A stretch of DNA of 64,000 nucleotides. Source: Augochlora pura (taxonomy: Eukaryota; Arthropoda; Insecta; Hymenoptera; Halictidae). A model generated the notes under the pieces. It was not told where the DNA came from and ran no database searches. It saw only the letters and a list, made by a program, of their open reading frames with translations. The position numbers and the translations under genes were made by a program. Numbering within the stretch: position 1 is the stretch's first letter; every line of letters starts with the position of its first letter. Below, one piece after another: positions 35,583 to 47,458 of this stretch. The DNA is taken from contig NC_135777.1 in assembly GCF_028453695.1 (NCBI RefSeq), positions 5,445,714 through 5,509,713 on the forward strand, read 5' to 3'.

Positions 35583-37184
35583 TTACTCCCTTCTTGTCTT
35601 TTTTTCCTTCAAATTCTCTATCCAAGCACACCTTTGTCCGGCGTTTAAAGGTTAAGTAAAACCCGTCGGGTTTCGTTGCGCCGAATCGATCCGTTACCCA
35701 AAAACTTCTGGCCCTCTTCCTCGAGATCGAAAGTTCTCCGGCTTTCCAGTTCTCTTTCCGTCTCCGAAGGAAACCGTTCGCGAATTTTCCGCCGGCAGAA
35801 CTTACACCGTCGCGCGATCCTCTTCCCGCTGGGAAGCGTGCGTTACTTCTTTCTTTTCTTCGCGGGTTCTTTCACTTTTTCCTTCTCTTTAATTGTTCGA
35901 GTCATTGACCTTCTACCCGGTTTATCTACACTTATCGAGCCCGAGTTGCTTCACGCTCGTCCAACAAAGTTCCCTTTTCCCGTTCGTCAGCCGGCTCTTT
36001 GATAAATGTAGATTCTCTTATCAGCAGATTGGATTCTGCCGCTCTCCTTTCTTTGACTTTGGAAACTGCAGGATCTTCTTTAGAGAATTCTTTCGGTTCG
36101 CGACTGTTTCGAAATTCTTGGGGAATCGTTTGACCGGTTTAGACGTTGCGACGACCACCGATGGTACACGCAGTAATATTTATTTAACGCGACGCAAACA
36201 TATATTTTATGACGAATGTAATTCTGTAAAATATATTTCAACCGTAAAAATGATGCATTATACCAAATACAGTATAAACAAAATACATAGAACATATATA
36301 GAACAAAACAAAACATATATTTGTTATATATATAATAATTAATAATTACATTTAATATATCAATCTCTAGTCAAAATATCGAACGGCCTGAAGTCAGGCA
36401 AAAATGGCCTGGCACGGAACGGTGTTAAGAATCGTACAACAGGTACAGACAACGCTTCCACGGTTTGTAGAGACGGCATATTTTTGATCCGCGAAAATCC
36501 AGCGATCCCCGCCGAAAGATCCGATCAATAATTCGCGGGCCATCTCTCGGTGACAGTCGGAGATGTCACCAGCCGAGAGAGCCGGGCGACGGGCGACGGC
36601 TCCCGTCATTAGACCCCCGGCATTTTTGCCTATTATATCTCACTCAAAGTAATACCTTCGGCTAATTCAACGGCATTACGAGCATAATCTAGATCCAGTG
36701 GTCGGCGTGGCAAACGTTCCTGGCTGCCGTACGTGAGCCCAGCGAAAGATAATTGAACGTTGTTAAACGATAGATCGTTGCGTGAAATTCGCAGGAGGCA
36801 CGCAAGGGCGGTAACCGAACGCGCCGTCCATGGCTCGGCTATTTTTACGATTTCACGCTGCCGGGTAAAAGCTTCGATTACGTGAATTATAACAGTAGTC
36901 TGGCCCTGGCAGAGAGAGGGCCACTCGCGGCGGCGGCGGTGGTTCGTTCTACACGACGGGCACGGTAGGCCGACAAGCGGTAGCCGTTCGCCAAAAGTCA
37001 ACTTTTTCGTCGGGACGATTCCTCTTCGCGCTCGATTTATATCAAAATAATTTGCCACGTTTTCTTTACCACGTACTCGCTGTTACTGTACTACCGCTTT
37101 GTTTCGATTTCCTTTGTTTTACATCATAATGACCATTCGGCCGTAAATAAGTGAATGAATAAATAAATAAATAAATAAACGAGC

Positions 37185-37284
37185 NNNNNNNNNNNNNNNN
37201 NNNNNNNNNNNNNNNNNNNNNNNNNNNNNNNNNNNNNNNNNNNNNNNNNNNNNNNNNNNNNNNNNNNNNNNNNNNNNNNNNNNN
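37185..37284. other. Assembly gap (100 N)
   Basis: Exactly 100 N, preceded by an (AAAT)n run at 37155-37179. Confidence 0.98.
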
Positions 37285-38278
37285 AAATGTTTTCGGGTGT
37301 TTTTTCAAATGGAAAATACCGTTTGAAATATAATCTTGAAAATTGTTCGCGACGACGAAAATATTTGATTTTTTTTTTTTTAAAAAACGTTCTCTCGAAC
37401 GAAACATTCGATTTTCGGAAAGTAGATTCTTTCGAACGAACATGATATTTTCGAAAAATACATGCCGCGATCTGAAAATGAAATATCTGTTTACTATTCG
37501 CCGTTTAAAACGCTATTTTACGCTCGGTCCACGCGGTCGTAAATTTCATCGTCGGGGAAAGCCCGTTGAATCGGCAACGCCTCGCGATCGGAAACGGCTT
37601 GATAGATAAAAAAATATTTAGCTCGACTAGCGAAAAATATTTATCGCAACGGCGAGCGCCGCGCGATATCGGTGCTGCTACCGCCGCCCGACACCGCGCG
37701 CTCGTTCTCTCGGCGACTGTGGGACCCGGAAGTTCGACGGAGGGTCCCCGCCAAGTCGAAAACAAAAGTGACTCGCTGGTCACGTACTCGAACGCCGGCA
37801 GAGTGCGGCGCGCGGGCTCGCAGCATGCGGCGCGGTCGAGTTACCGGTGGCCCGCAACTTCCTTCTGCCCGTTTCAAGCCTCGAAAAACAGAGGCGACGA
37901 GGAAACGACACCTGGTTTAAAAGCGAAAGGAAACGAGGAGGAGGCCTCCTTGGTCACGTTCGGGCCAGGCGGGGCGCGCTAGCGCGGCCGGAAGCGCTTG
38001 GGGTGGCGTACAGGGCTCTCGGTTGCGTGGCTCCGAGATAACCGCGGACACTGTCGGTGGCCACCGGTCGTTTTAAATTTCCGACCGTCGAACCGTGATA
38101 CCTTCTAGTTCGTCGCCCACCGTCGCCCCTACCCTCCTCGAATCAACAACCTGCCCCCGGCATGCTCCGAATAATCGCTCATGACATACCAGAAGGTAAG
38201 CTCCGATTGAAAGACGCAAAGAGGAAAAGGAGCCTACTCTCGCGGTGACGGGATTTCGTCGCACACGATCGTGCCTCT

Positions 38279-38356
38279 AAATTTCTCGCCAAAATTTGTC
38301 ACCAAATTTCTCGCTAAAATTTGTCACCAAATTTCTCGCTAAATTTTCCTCTAAAT
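38279..38356. repeat. About 26-bp tandem repeat, 2.7 copies
   Basis: Unit AAATTTCTCGCCAAAATTTG followed by TCACC, with C/T changes between copies. Confidence 0.75.
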
Positions 38357-39881
38357 GTTCGAGGAATTAGTTTACCGGACAATTGCGAAAAATTGTATCC
38401 AGAAATTGCAATTGGCTTTTAAAATGGAGTTTCACTGTTGCACAATCTCTCATCACACAGTTTGTGTCGCACGAGTTGAAAATGAACTCTCTCTCTCTCT
38501 CTTTATCTCTATCTCTATCTGGTGATCGGGTCTTTCGTGCCGGGGCCGTTTAATTACGTAGAGTAATCGAAGAAGCAATCGACGGAGAGCGGGTTCCTGG
38601 TCGATGGATACGGGACAGCGCGCGGAGAGAGTCGAAGGTGTACCCGGTATATCGAGCAGCAGGAGGCTCGGAGTGCCGAGTTTACGATCCCGTTAGAGGT
38701 TTGCCAGCTCATTACATGGCCGCTAGCTGGTGGCAGCCAACAAACTCGTCCACTTACGTAGTCGATCGTTTCCACGTGTCCACGAACCGGACGGCAGAGA
38801 TTTACATCACGAAACTGACCATCCTCTCGCGTGCTACGTCACGATGATGCTTTCGACGCGAGCACCGACACCACCGTGACACAGATGATCCGGATGGAGG
38901 AGAGGGGGAGGAGTCACGGTGAAGAAGGGAACGAGCGAGCGAGCGAGCGAGCAGGCACGCACGCGGACGCGGAGAGGCCAGGCACACGCACAATCGTAAC
39001 ACGGCCGTGGAAATGCAGCGGCGCGCACACAACACGCAATTACCGAGTCTCGTTTCCACGCGTTTACCACGCGCGCGCGCGCGCGCCGCTGTCCCGCGCG
39101 TTTCTGCCATCGGGACACACGGCCGAGCTCGGGAAACCGTGGCGAACGAAGGAGGCTCGAGCAAAAAGCCCTCGCGGATCCATTAACAGCGCCCGGCTGC
39201 GTCCTCGTAGACGCTTCATCGCCGCTTAAGGAGCTTCGGGCTTCGAGGACGATGACAATGGCGGAAGAGGAGCGTCGAACGCGCGCGCGGTGTCCCAGAA
39301 TTCTCGAGACGCCGGCCAGAGTGCCCTTTCACGAAGGAATTACATTATTACGGGGGTTGTATTCTACGTGGAAAAACGAAGAAAACAAAATTGACGATAT
39401 CGTCGAGCTTTTCGGCTCTCGAATACCGTCGCGCGCGCACCGTCTTTCTGGAACGGTCGCGCGGAAATTAAGAAGTCGCGTTGTAAAACGCAACGACCTA
39501 CAATGCTACAAATGCCGCGAAACCGTCCTGTGTGCTCTCTTCGGCCTCTCTCTCTCTCTCGCCCACCCCCGAGAGCTCGGCGAACAGGCCGCCATCGCCA
39601 TCGCCGCCGCTGCCTCCTTTTCCTCCGTTCGCGTTCGATGTGTATCCCTCCTCCTTTTGGCTTTTTCCTCCCCCTGACAGCCCCTTCTTAGGCCGACGAG
39701 CAGCTCCTTGCCCCTCTACCCGGACGATGGCCTTCGCCAACTACCACCACCACACACCCCGGCATCGTTTCTTGCGATACGATGCGCTCTTGGCCGATGC
39801 TCGCCGCGACTCGCTCGACTCGCTTGCTACGCCACTGTCGCGAACCGACGCGAGGAACGTACCCGGACCTTGCCGCAACCT

Positions 39882-39883
39882 TT

Positions 39884-39918
<35 letters not shown>

Positions 39919-39952
39919 TTCTTTCTCTCTATCTATCTTTCTCTCTCTCTTC
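39882..39952. repeat. Compound (CT)n/(CTAT)n microsatellite
   Basis: CT run followed by CTAT and CTTT units. Confidence 0.9.
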
Positions 39953-40289
39953 CTCTCTGGATCGTCCCCGCTTCCCTCGCGATTATTAGCTTTTCCAACC
40001 GCAAACGCGCTCGCCGGGTCTCATCCTTCGAGGATACCACGGCACCGAAGGGTTCCGCCAGGGATTCCAGGGTTACCAGGCGAGAGAGGCGGGTCGTGTG
40101 GGAAGGCCGGCGCGGTTTAGCTACGCGGATCCTCGAACCCTCTTACCAGACGGATAACACGACAAGACGAGACAAACGTCTTCCGAAATACTATTTACAT
40201 ATTCGAAAATATGTGTTCCGCAATCGGTCGCCTGACACCACTAAGGCCAAATAATATCGTCGAAAACATTGCTCGCATATTATTCTCTT

Positions 40290-40614
40290 ACATTACAATT
40301 TTATTATAATATTAAATCTTATAGTATAATTATATTATAATATTATATCTTGTATTATAATTTTATTATAATATTATATCTTGTATTATAATTATATTAT
40401 AATATTATATTATAATTTTATTATACATAATAAATACATTATATTATAATTATATTATATCTTGTATTGTACTCTTGCATTATAATTTTTAATTTATATT
40501 ATTGAAATGTATTCCGGACTGTGTATATATACATCACCTCTATGTAACGCAAAAGGGTCTTACTAGCCCGTTAATAAAGAATAATAATATTAATAATAAT
40601 AATAATAATAATAT
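40290..40614 (+). mobile_element. AT-rich repeat and putative non-LTR retrotransposon 3' end with (AAT)n tail
   Basis: 40290-40460 is a tandem AT-rich repeat (TAATATTATATCTTGTATTA units). From about 40490, GTATTCCGGAC, CACCTCTATGTAACGCAAAA, GGGTCTTACTAGCCCG and TTAATAAAG run into (AAT)n, the same order as 24290-24139 on the other strand. The order and tail match, but no reverse transcriptase is present. Confidence 0.5.
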
Positions 40615-40649
40615 TTTAATTCTGTTATTTCTAGTATATTTTAGGTATA

Positions 40650-40748
40650 TTAAAATATCACGAGGTAACACAAAAGGCATCTCTACGTAACACAAAAGGG
40701 TCTTACTATTTCGTTAATAAAGAATAATAATAATAATAATAATAATAT
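40650..40748 (+). mobile_element. Second copy of the (AAT)n-tailed 3' end
   Basis: CTCTACGTAACACAAAAGGG then TCTTACTATTTCGTTAATAAAG and (AAT)n. A partial extra copy of GTAACACAAAAGG at about 40665 precedes it. Confidence 0.5.
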
Positions 40749-40919
40749 TTGGGTGGTTGTTAAGGGATGCTACCGAATCGATGAACGAGAGGCTCTAAAG
40801 CAAACCAGGCTTTAGGTTTGCTACGATTCGTTCACCTCGTGACCCAACTCCGTTCGAAGACCTCCAATATCTATGCTCGGTAGTCTTGCATCGCGATCGA
40901 GTCGGAATATTCGTCGGTC

Positions 40920-40976
40920 ATTTGAGAAGTTCATTTAGAATTACAGTTAAAATGGCTTCGAGTGCGAAGGGGTTAA
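40920..40976 (+). mobile_element. piggyBac-like MITE family A, right end only
   Basis: TTACAGTTAAAATGGCTTCG then AGTGCGAAGGGGTTAA; this is the family A right terminus with TTAA at 40973-40976. Confidence 0.6.
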
Positions 40977-41689
40977 AGAATAAGACAGCTTACACCGATA
41001 GTTTGCTGGTCGTTTCCGGTCGGTGTTTTCCCGACCGCGAAAGTCGAGGATTTTCGTTGCCGCGCGACGTCTAATTAGGACGGAGCGTCTCTCGATCGCT
41101 GTGTCGGAAGGAGATTATTCGCGACGCGAGACGGCGGAACGATCGAACGCCAATTTCCAAACGGGGAAGATAGCCTTCGCCGAAAACGTTTCAGAATCGA
41201 TTAAGCCGAGCGTATTTTCGGGAAGGAACGTCCCGAGGCGGACGTTATCGCCCTCGAGGAATACGTAACGTCGTCGATAACCTTTAGGCGTTCGGGTTCC
41301 GCTTCACAGTTTCCTGAAGAAGCGTCCTCGGATATAATAATAATAATGTTTGTTAAACCGGATGGAAAGCCCTCTACTTGTACAAAATATTTCAACCGTC
41401 GCACTTGCAAGACTCTTCGCGTTAATCTACGCGATAAGGTAAAGCTACCCGTTCCGAAGAACATCGACGGAAACGCCGAGCGTACCCGAAATTTCTCTCG
41501 GAAATTCTCGCGAGATTTGCGGCGCTTTTGTCGGCGACCGACGCGGCGAAGTTCGAGCCGCTGGGAAAGGAACATCGCCGCGGTCGAGAGGACAGAACAA
41601 TCGAGAAGCAACGCGGCCCGTGGATCCCGAGCGGGACCCGTTCGATTCTAGGGCAGGTATGTCGATCTCTGCGAGCCGGTGCGCCTCTC

Positions 41690-41748
<59 letters not shown>
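41690..41748. repeat. (ACG)n trinucleotide repeat, about 19 units
   Basis: Uninterrupted ACG run. It would read as poly-Asp, poly-Thr or poly-Arg in the three frames, but no gene context supports translation. Confidence 0.97.
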
Positions 41749-41978
41749 TCGCGACGCAACACGTCCGGCGATCGATATTTCCGTGTGCATGGTTCGGTGC
41801 ACACACCTGTGATTCCGATTTCTGATATTACGAGGAGGATCGGGACAAGCCACACGGGGAACGCCGGGAAGCTACAAGTGGTTTCTCGTGGCGAGGTCTT
41901 TTAATGCGCAACCGTAATTCGGATCCGCGTCGCTTAGGTCCTCGGAGCTGGAATCGTGACGGAGAGCTCGGTCAAATA

Positions 41979-42912
41979 TTAGGAGCGCAAATTAGCTCGG
42001 TCCGTTTTCAAAAGATAGCTCCAACTGTTACGACTGTTTCATTAGTAACAACTGATTTCAATTGTTTCCGAGAGATTAGATATCTGCCAATAACGTTCAG
42101 TTTATATTGCTTCGAGTTTCATTTAATACACCTGTTTTTTTACTCTGTTGAATGCGTCAAGTTTTGTGTTAACCAAGCAGCATTTGCGGGAGATTTTAGT
42201 TTTCTGCTTCAATTGGAAGAAAAGTGCAGCTGAAGCACATCGAATGCTTGTTCGAGTCTATGGTGACAATGCTCCAACTGATAAATCATGTAGGGAATGG
42301 TTTCGACGCTTTAGGAATGCTGATTTTAGCGTTGAAGACAAGCCTCGCTCTGGGCAGCCAACGAAATTTGGAGACAAACAATTAGAGGCATTACTCGATG
42401 AGTGAAACTCAAGAGGAGGTTGCAGCATCATTGGGAGTTACCCAACAAGCAGTTTCCGTACGATTGAAATCCATGGGAATGATTGACAAGCAAGGCAATT
42501 GGGTGCCGTATGGCAATTGGGTACGATCGGAGACATGACAAAGTCATTCTTCTCCACGATAACGCTCTGCCTCGTGTCGCAAAAGTTGTGAAAAATTATT
42601 TGGAAACGCTCAAGTGGGATATTTTACATTGGAGGACATTGCTCCTTCCGATCACTAATTGTTCCGGCAGATGCAGCACGATTTGGCAGCTCACAGACTC
42701 ACTTCCTTCGCAGAAATCGAAAATTGACTTGTAACTTGGATCGCCTCAAAAGACGAGATATTTTTTTCAGATGGAATTCGTAAATTGTCTGAGTGGTGGG
42801 GAAAAGTAGTAAACAGCGATGGACAATACAATGATTAATCTGTTGATTCATTTTGTTCTCGAAATAAATGCATTTTCCACCACAAAAGAACCGAACTAAT
42901 TTGTATACCCAA
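41979..42912 (+). mobile_element. Mos1-like mariner, internally deleted (934 bp)
   Basis: Ends: left TTAGGAGCGCAAATTAGCTC, right (minus strand) TTGGGTATACAAATTAGTTC. TA lies at 41977-41978 and 42913-42914. It encodes parts of a transposase in the plus direction (see 42175-42829). Confidence 0.85.
42175..42829 (+). pseudogene. Mos1-like mariner transposase remnant
   Basis: N-terminal paired-type HTH: KQHLREILVFCFN, KKSAAEAHRML, CREWFRRFRNADF, VEDKPRSGQP. A stop after EALLDE and frame changes follow. ETQEEVAASLGVTQQAVSVR, RLKSMGMIDKQGNWVP is read in the next frame. The segment with the first catalytic Asp is absent: the text jumps from GNWVPYGNWV to RHDKVILLHDNA (second Asp). DIAPSDH then appears in another frame, followed by a stop. 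The end is DGIRKL...VVNSDGQY. A direct repeat GGCAATTGGGT (42494-42504 and 42512-42522) sits at the deletion joint. Not functional. Confidence 0.85.
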
Positions 42913-45121
42913 TACGAGCAGGTTATTTCTAAGCGACCCGTGTGCGTTTATTTAAAAATTTTAAAGATTTTTGAAAATATTTGAAGATATTTGAAGATTT
43001 CGCGTTGTCAAATTCTAGGGTCATGCAATGAAATATCGGCGAATCCTGTTCGCTGAAACTGCATTTTAGGGGTCCAATTTTCACGATAGCCAAACAGCTC
43101 GTTCACCGCCGACTGGAAATAACTAGGGCCGCCAGTCCCTCGCGATCTCTGGGATCGATGCGATCAGCGACGAGCGGAAGACGAGCGTGGAAAGGACGAC
43201 CGAGGTCCTGTCGACTCGCTCGGGGAAAGGCTAACCGCGCCCGCGGGAGCGAGCTAAATCCGCGGCTAAATTCGGAGCGGGCCACGCTAATTTCGGCCGT
43301 AATTTTCATTTGTAAGAGTGTATTTCGGAGACGTCGTCGTGGATTAAAGTGAAGCGTCGAGTGGCCTACCCCCACGGACGAGATCTTCTCCGGGTCTTTG
43401 ACGACCGCGGACCCGTGACGCCGCTCCCGCGCCGCTCGAAAGAGAGACTCCGCCGGATTCTTGGAGCGTGTGCCCGGTAAATAATAATACGTCGTTGCTA
43501 ATGGAAACCTACTTCGCGTTCTGGCTTCTCCAGAGTAGGTTTCGCGAAAGAGAGGGGGGGGAGGAGGAGGAAAGTGTGTCATGCACAAAAGCCTTTTCCA
43601 AATCGTCTTAAAGCTTCCGCCGGCTATTATGATAACGATGTCAGGCTCGCGGCCGCGAATTTCGTGCGGCGTTCCGCGACGGCCGTTCATCGTCTACCAA
43701 CGAAAATATGATGCCCGGAGAGTCGCCCGGGCGAAGCTTTCAGAATTTTTCGGTAGAGAGGGGTCGACGACGTCTCGTTCGACGTCATCGAACGCTGCCA
43801 AATTCCGGGACGCGCCGCGCGCGCGGCCATCTTTATAGATTGGAAAAAAAATACTTGACCCCGTTCGAGGGTTCTACCGCGTTCTTCCGATCAGCGAATA
43901 GATAGCTGTACTCTCTTCGGTATACAGCATAATATTACGGTGTACGCTCGAGCGGAGAAGATCGTCCGAGAAACTTCCTCTCGGAAATATCGGAGAGCAT
44001 CGGGGAACTCTGAAATAAAACTACTTTCGAAATCAAATTAATTCGCGGAAATTTTGAAAGCAGAGATTAGGCGGGTTAAAGACGATTCGGGTAAGAATCT
44101 CGGCGAGGCTCGCTGGGCGGAGGCTACCGCAGACATTTTCGAGTAAAGTTTCGGAACGGGTCGGGAATTGGATTTTCGGCTGGGAAGCGTGGCCCCGCCG
44201 TCAGACACAATGGGATCAGTTGGTTCAATTAAGAAGAAGGATACTCGGGGAACCGGGGGCCAGCCAGCCAGCCAGCCACGTAGCGCGCTCTGCACGAGGC
44301 AAGCCTGCTCTCTCGCCGAGGGAAGCCGAGAGAGACTTGAAAAGAGGAGAGAGGAGAACCGCGAAGGGAACGGCGAAACGGAGAAGAGAGAAGACGACCG
44401 TTTCCCCTCCGACGCCTCCGCCTCTGCCTCGGCCGTGTCCCGAGTCGGCGTAGACACAACCGGTTTCCGCGGTGTTCACCCGCTTTTTGAGAAAAAATTG
44501 AACCAGTTTGTAAAACGAAAAAAGCTCTCCCCACTAGGACCACGGTCCCCCGGCCGTCCCCGCCTCGCCCCCTTCCCTATCCCCTTTACTCGGACCGCCG
44601 CGGAGGCTCATGGGAACCGAAGCGATTCCAAGCGTCCCGGAATCCGATGCACATCAAATGAAAAAGCCTCCAACGTTGCCAAGATTTTGACCCGGTGTTC
44701 TGCCTCGATTCTTCTCTCTCCCTCTCTCTCCCTCTCTCTCTCTTTCTCTCTCTTTTCCTCCTCTGTTCGCGGTCTTTTTCTCGCGCGATCTCTCAAAGGT
44801 AAACGAAAATGCCTTTCAAGCCTCCTTCTTTCGAATGGAACTAGAATTGTCGGGATGGCGAGGCGAGGCGAGACGAGAAGCGCTCGCGGTACCAAAATGT
44901 CGGCGCCTCGCCTTCATCGACCGACGCGAACCACTTCCGAGATCGTCTTTCTCCCGTTTTCGTCACGGGAAAATACGGCGCATCGGATTCGACTAAACCG
45001 GCAACGTTCGATAATTTCAAAGCATCGAAGGCGAACGTTTCGTTGTTCCGAAGAATTTCGTGCCGCGGTGTTTCATCCCGGGTCCAATATCGGCGAACGG
45101 TAGCCTTCGCAACCGAGCAAC
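42913..45121. other. Intergenic, no supported gene
   Basis: CpG-rich sequence with a (CT)n stretch at 44710-44755. The frame 44168-45103 (311 codons) is low-complexity Arg/Ser-rich and crosses the microsatellite; it has no domain. Confidence 0.6.
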
Positions 45122-45859
45122 AATAACCCTTTTACTGCCGGCCGAAAATTTTATAACCGGGCAAGCAACGCTCGGCCAAGTTTGTGCAATTTGGTTCGAG
45201 ACAACGTGCGGAAACAGGAGTTGGCTGGAAACGTGGTTTTTTTTATGGACAGTTTTAATAAATTGATAATAATGCTCGGTGTAAGAATTCTTGCGATAAA
45301 TGCATAAAAAATAATGGCAATATTGTTGAGACAACGTTATTCTAGTAAGAATATATGGTTTAACTCTCTCAGCGTCGAACAACGATATATCTTTGTTAGC
45401 TATTGTTGCAAAGATAATTTTCTTAATATTTTTATTAACCCCTTGCAATATTACAACGAGTCAGACCCATGATACAGACTCCATACAAGATCTAATAAAT
45501 ATTATTAATTTCGTCTGCATCGAGATAAAAATAAATTCTTCTGCTATCGAAGCTTAGAGAAACACATAAAGACAATAAAAGGAACAAAAATTGTCCGGTC
45601 CTTCTCTTAAAAATATTAATATTATAAATATTAATAACTAATATTATTAGTTTAATGCTGATCAACGCAGCTTGAAAAGAATCATAGTGCAATGGGTTAA
45701 CAATTTAATTTCTCATTTCTTCTCCCTTTTTGAATTTCTTATTTCTCAGGCTTTTCAAAATTCTTGCTATTTCTTTCCCAAACTTGATCAAACTTCGTCA
45801 AACGCTCTTAAACATTTCGCTTAGATACAGACTCTTTCGGCCGGTACTAAGAGGGTTAA
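45122..45859. mobile_element. K-type TTAA element with family G MITE nested inside
   Basis: Left end ATAACCCTTTTACTGCCGGC and right end (minus strand) TTAACCCTCTTAGTACCGGC share CCGGCCGAAA just inside, so they are plausible partners. A further TTAACTCTCTCAGCGTCG at 45360 and the complete G element lie within. Confidence 0.55.
45435..45700 (+). mobile_element. piggyBac-like MITE family G, complete (266 bp)
   Basis: TTAA at both ends: left CCCCTTGCAATATTAC, right CATAGTGCAATGGG. The motif ACGAGTCAGACCC has its centre at 45463, 24 bp from the start, with a degenerate right arm. Confidence 0.75.
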
Positions 45860-46119
45860 ATAGTGCAAACGCTTAATAGGTACACCGTGGAATAAGTTCG
45901 GAGACTCGTCGAGTTCCTCGGATGGAACATTCTGCCAACTGGTTCCCGCGCCATCGAAAAGCGTGAGCATAGTTCTGCGCGCGACTATTTCCGTTCCCGT
46001 GCTATTCCAGCAGTTTTAAAAAGGTTTCCAGGTTACATCGTCGGGTAGTGCCTGTTGCCCACGATCGAGTGTGACTTATTAATGTCATCGTGACCCATAT
46101 ATCTGGGGCATGGGATCGA

Positions 46120-46127
46120 GTCGACGA

Positions 46128-46163
<36 letters not shown>

Positions 46164-46290
46164 GCGGTTGTTTCTCGTTGCGACTAGGATCGTTGTCGAT
46201 GCGCGAGGTGAAACGAGGTCTCCTGACGGTACCAAAATGTCGAGGCATCCTCCTCGGTGTACACACAGAGAGAGAGAGAGGAGAGGGCCT
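46120..46290. repeat. (CT)n and (GA)n microsatellites
   Basis: CT runs at about 46131-46164 and an AGAG run at 46266-46281. Confidence 0.85.
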
Positions 46291-46578
46291 CTCTTCGGCC
46301 TCGCTCGCGTTCCCGTAAAACAGAGAAACCGCGCTGGTCGCTTGGCGTCGCGTCGCCTCGCGTCGCTCCTGAATACATTCTCGGGGAAGAGCGTCGTCGG
46401 TGCTGCAACGTAGGCTCGCCTCGAGGCTTCCTGGCAGGGACTATTGATTTTCGAATTGGTTCAAAATTTCCATAATACCACGACGGCTGAGAGGGTACGC
46501 CGAAGCGCTGCTAGGCTCTCTCGCCGTGTGGTAGGGGGACCGATGACGGTGGAAGAGAGACGGCCAGAGAACGGAAAC

Positions 46579-46580
<2 letters not shown>

Positions 46581-46614
<34 letters not shown>
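46581..46614. repeat. (GA)n microsatellite
   Basis: GA run of about 17 units. Confidence 0.95.
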
Positions 46615-46616
<2 letters not shown>

Positions 46617-46922
46617 GGGCGGCGACGGCGGTGAGCCGAGAGGGGGATGGAAGGAGATAGGACAGTAGGGCCACGCGGGAGAGACAGGCGGGAGAGAACG
46701 AGAGAGGGAAGACGAAAAGAGAGACCCGCCACCGTGTACCTATCCGTGTGTACAGGGTGTTTCACGCGATTCGGCCAATATCTCTCGAGCGGACGGAAAA
46801 CAAACTTCTTGCGAAAGCCTTGCGCTTTGTAACATACTTGTGTCTCTTAAATACAACCTTATATACATGCACCATTTGACGACAGGATACTTTCCGGTGA
46901 ATGAAAGGGTGTATAGATTCGT

Positions 46923-47172
46923 TTAACCTTTTAGGTACGGCGCACCACTATAGTGGCTTTCGCGAATGGTTCGTTGCTTTACTCAATTGTTTCATTATTT
47001 ATTAAAGCAAACAATTAAAGTGAAAGTGTGTATATACAATACATTAAGAAAAGAATATATATTATTAATACTATATATAGATATACGGAAAAAAATATAT
47101 ATTAAGAGAAAATGGTAATTTAATTACGAAAAACTTTATTTGCGCAAAATCCTGCCGTACCTAAAAGGTTAA
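46923..47172 (+). mobile_element. piggyBac-like MITE family D, complete (250 bp)
   Basis: TTAA at both ends; CCTTTTAGGTACGG and CCGTACCTAAAAGG inverted repeats. The perfect palindrome CCACTATAGTGG (46945-46956) is centred 23.5 bp in. A second copy is inverted at 61620-61917. Confidence 0.88.
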
Positions 47173-47298
47173 CTAAAATTACTGCCAGTAACTAAAATCG
47201 TTCTAAAGTTTAATGTTAGACTTACGAAGCATTAATTTAGAGAACAGCTGGCTCTTTATTAATTTACGAAAGTAGCAACGACACGTTTATTTTGTTGC

Positions 47299-47458
47299 TT
47301 AACCTCTTGCCTTACGACTCGATATCCAACTGTGCGGCCCCAAAGTCTGGTTTATGTTTTGGCCCGGTAACCTTACGACGCCTCCAAGGCGTCTTTTTCA
47401 TGTTTGGCCCGATAGACTTGCGACGCCTTTCAGACGTCATTGTAAGCCAAGGGGTTAA
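47299..47458 (-). mobile_element. piggyBac-like MITE family H, complete (160 bp)
   Basis: TTAA at both ends; CCTCTTGCCTTACGAC left and GTAAGCCAAGGGG right. Palindromes GACGCCTCCAAGGCGTC (47377-47393) and GACGCCTTTCAGACGTC (47422-47438) are exactly 45 bp apart, the latter centred 24 bp from the right end. Text between them (TGTTTGGCCCG) is repeated. Confidence 0.82.

Larger units (their letters stand above)
30252..41978. other. Intergenic region without recognisable genes
   Basis: Holds MITE ends (31274, 32942, 33230, 33455, 40973), a mariner solo end (33600), two gaps, LINE-like tails (40470, 40650), and (CT)n, (ACG)n and other microsatellites. Stretches 30600-31270, 33610-35230, 35600-37180, 37290-39880 and 40990-41680 contain no supported gene. 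Long open frames here are Arg/Ser-rich and without domains. Confidence 0.6.

Noticed and set aside
41620..41904. Possible poly-Asp protein
   Set aside because: The Asp run is just the (ACG)n microsatellite read in one frame; flanks show no protein-like pattern.
44168..45103. 311-codon plus-strand open frame
   Set aside because: Low-complexity, reads through a (CT)n microsatellite as a Ser/Leu run; no domain or splice support.
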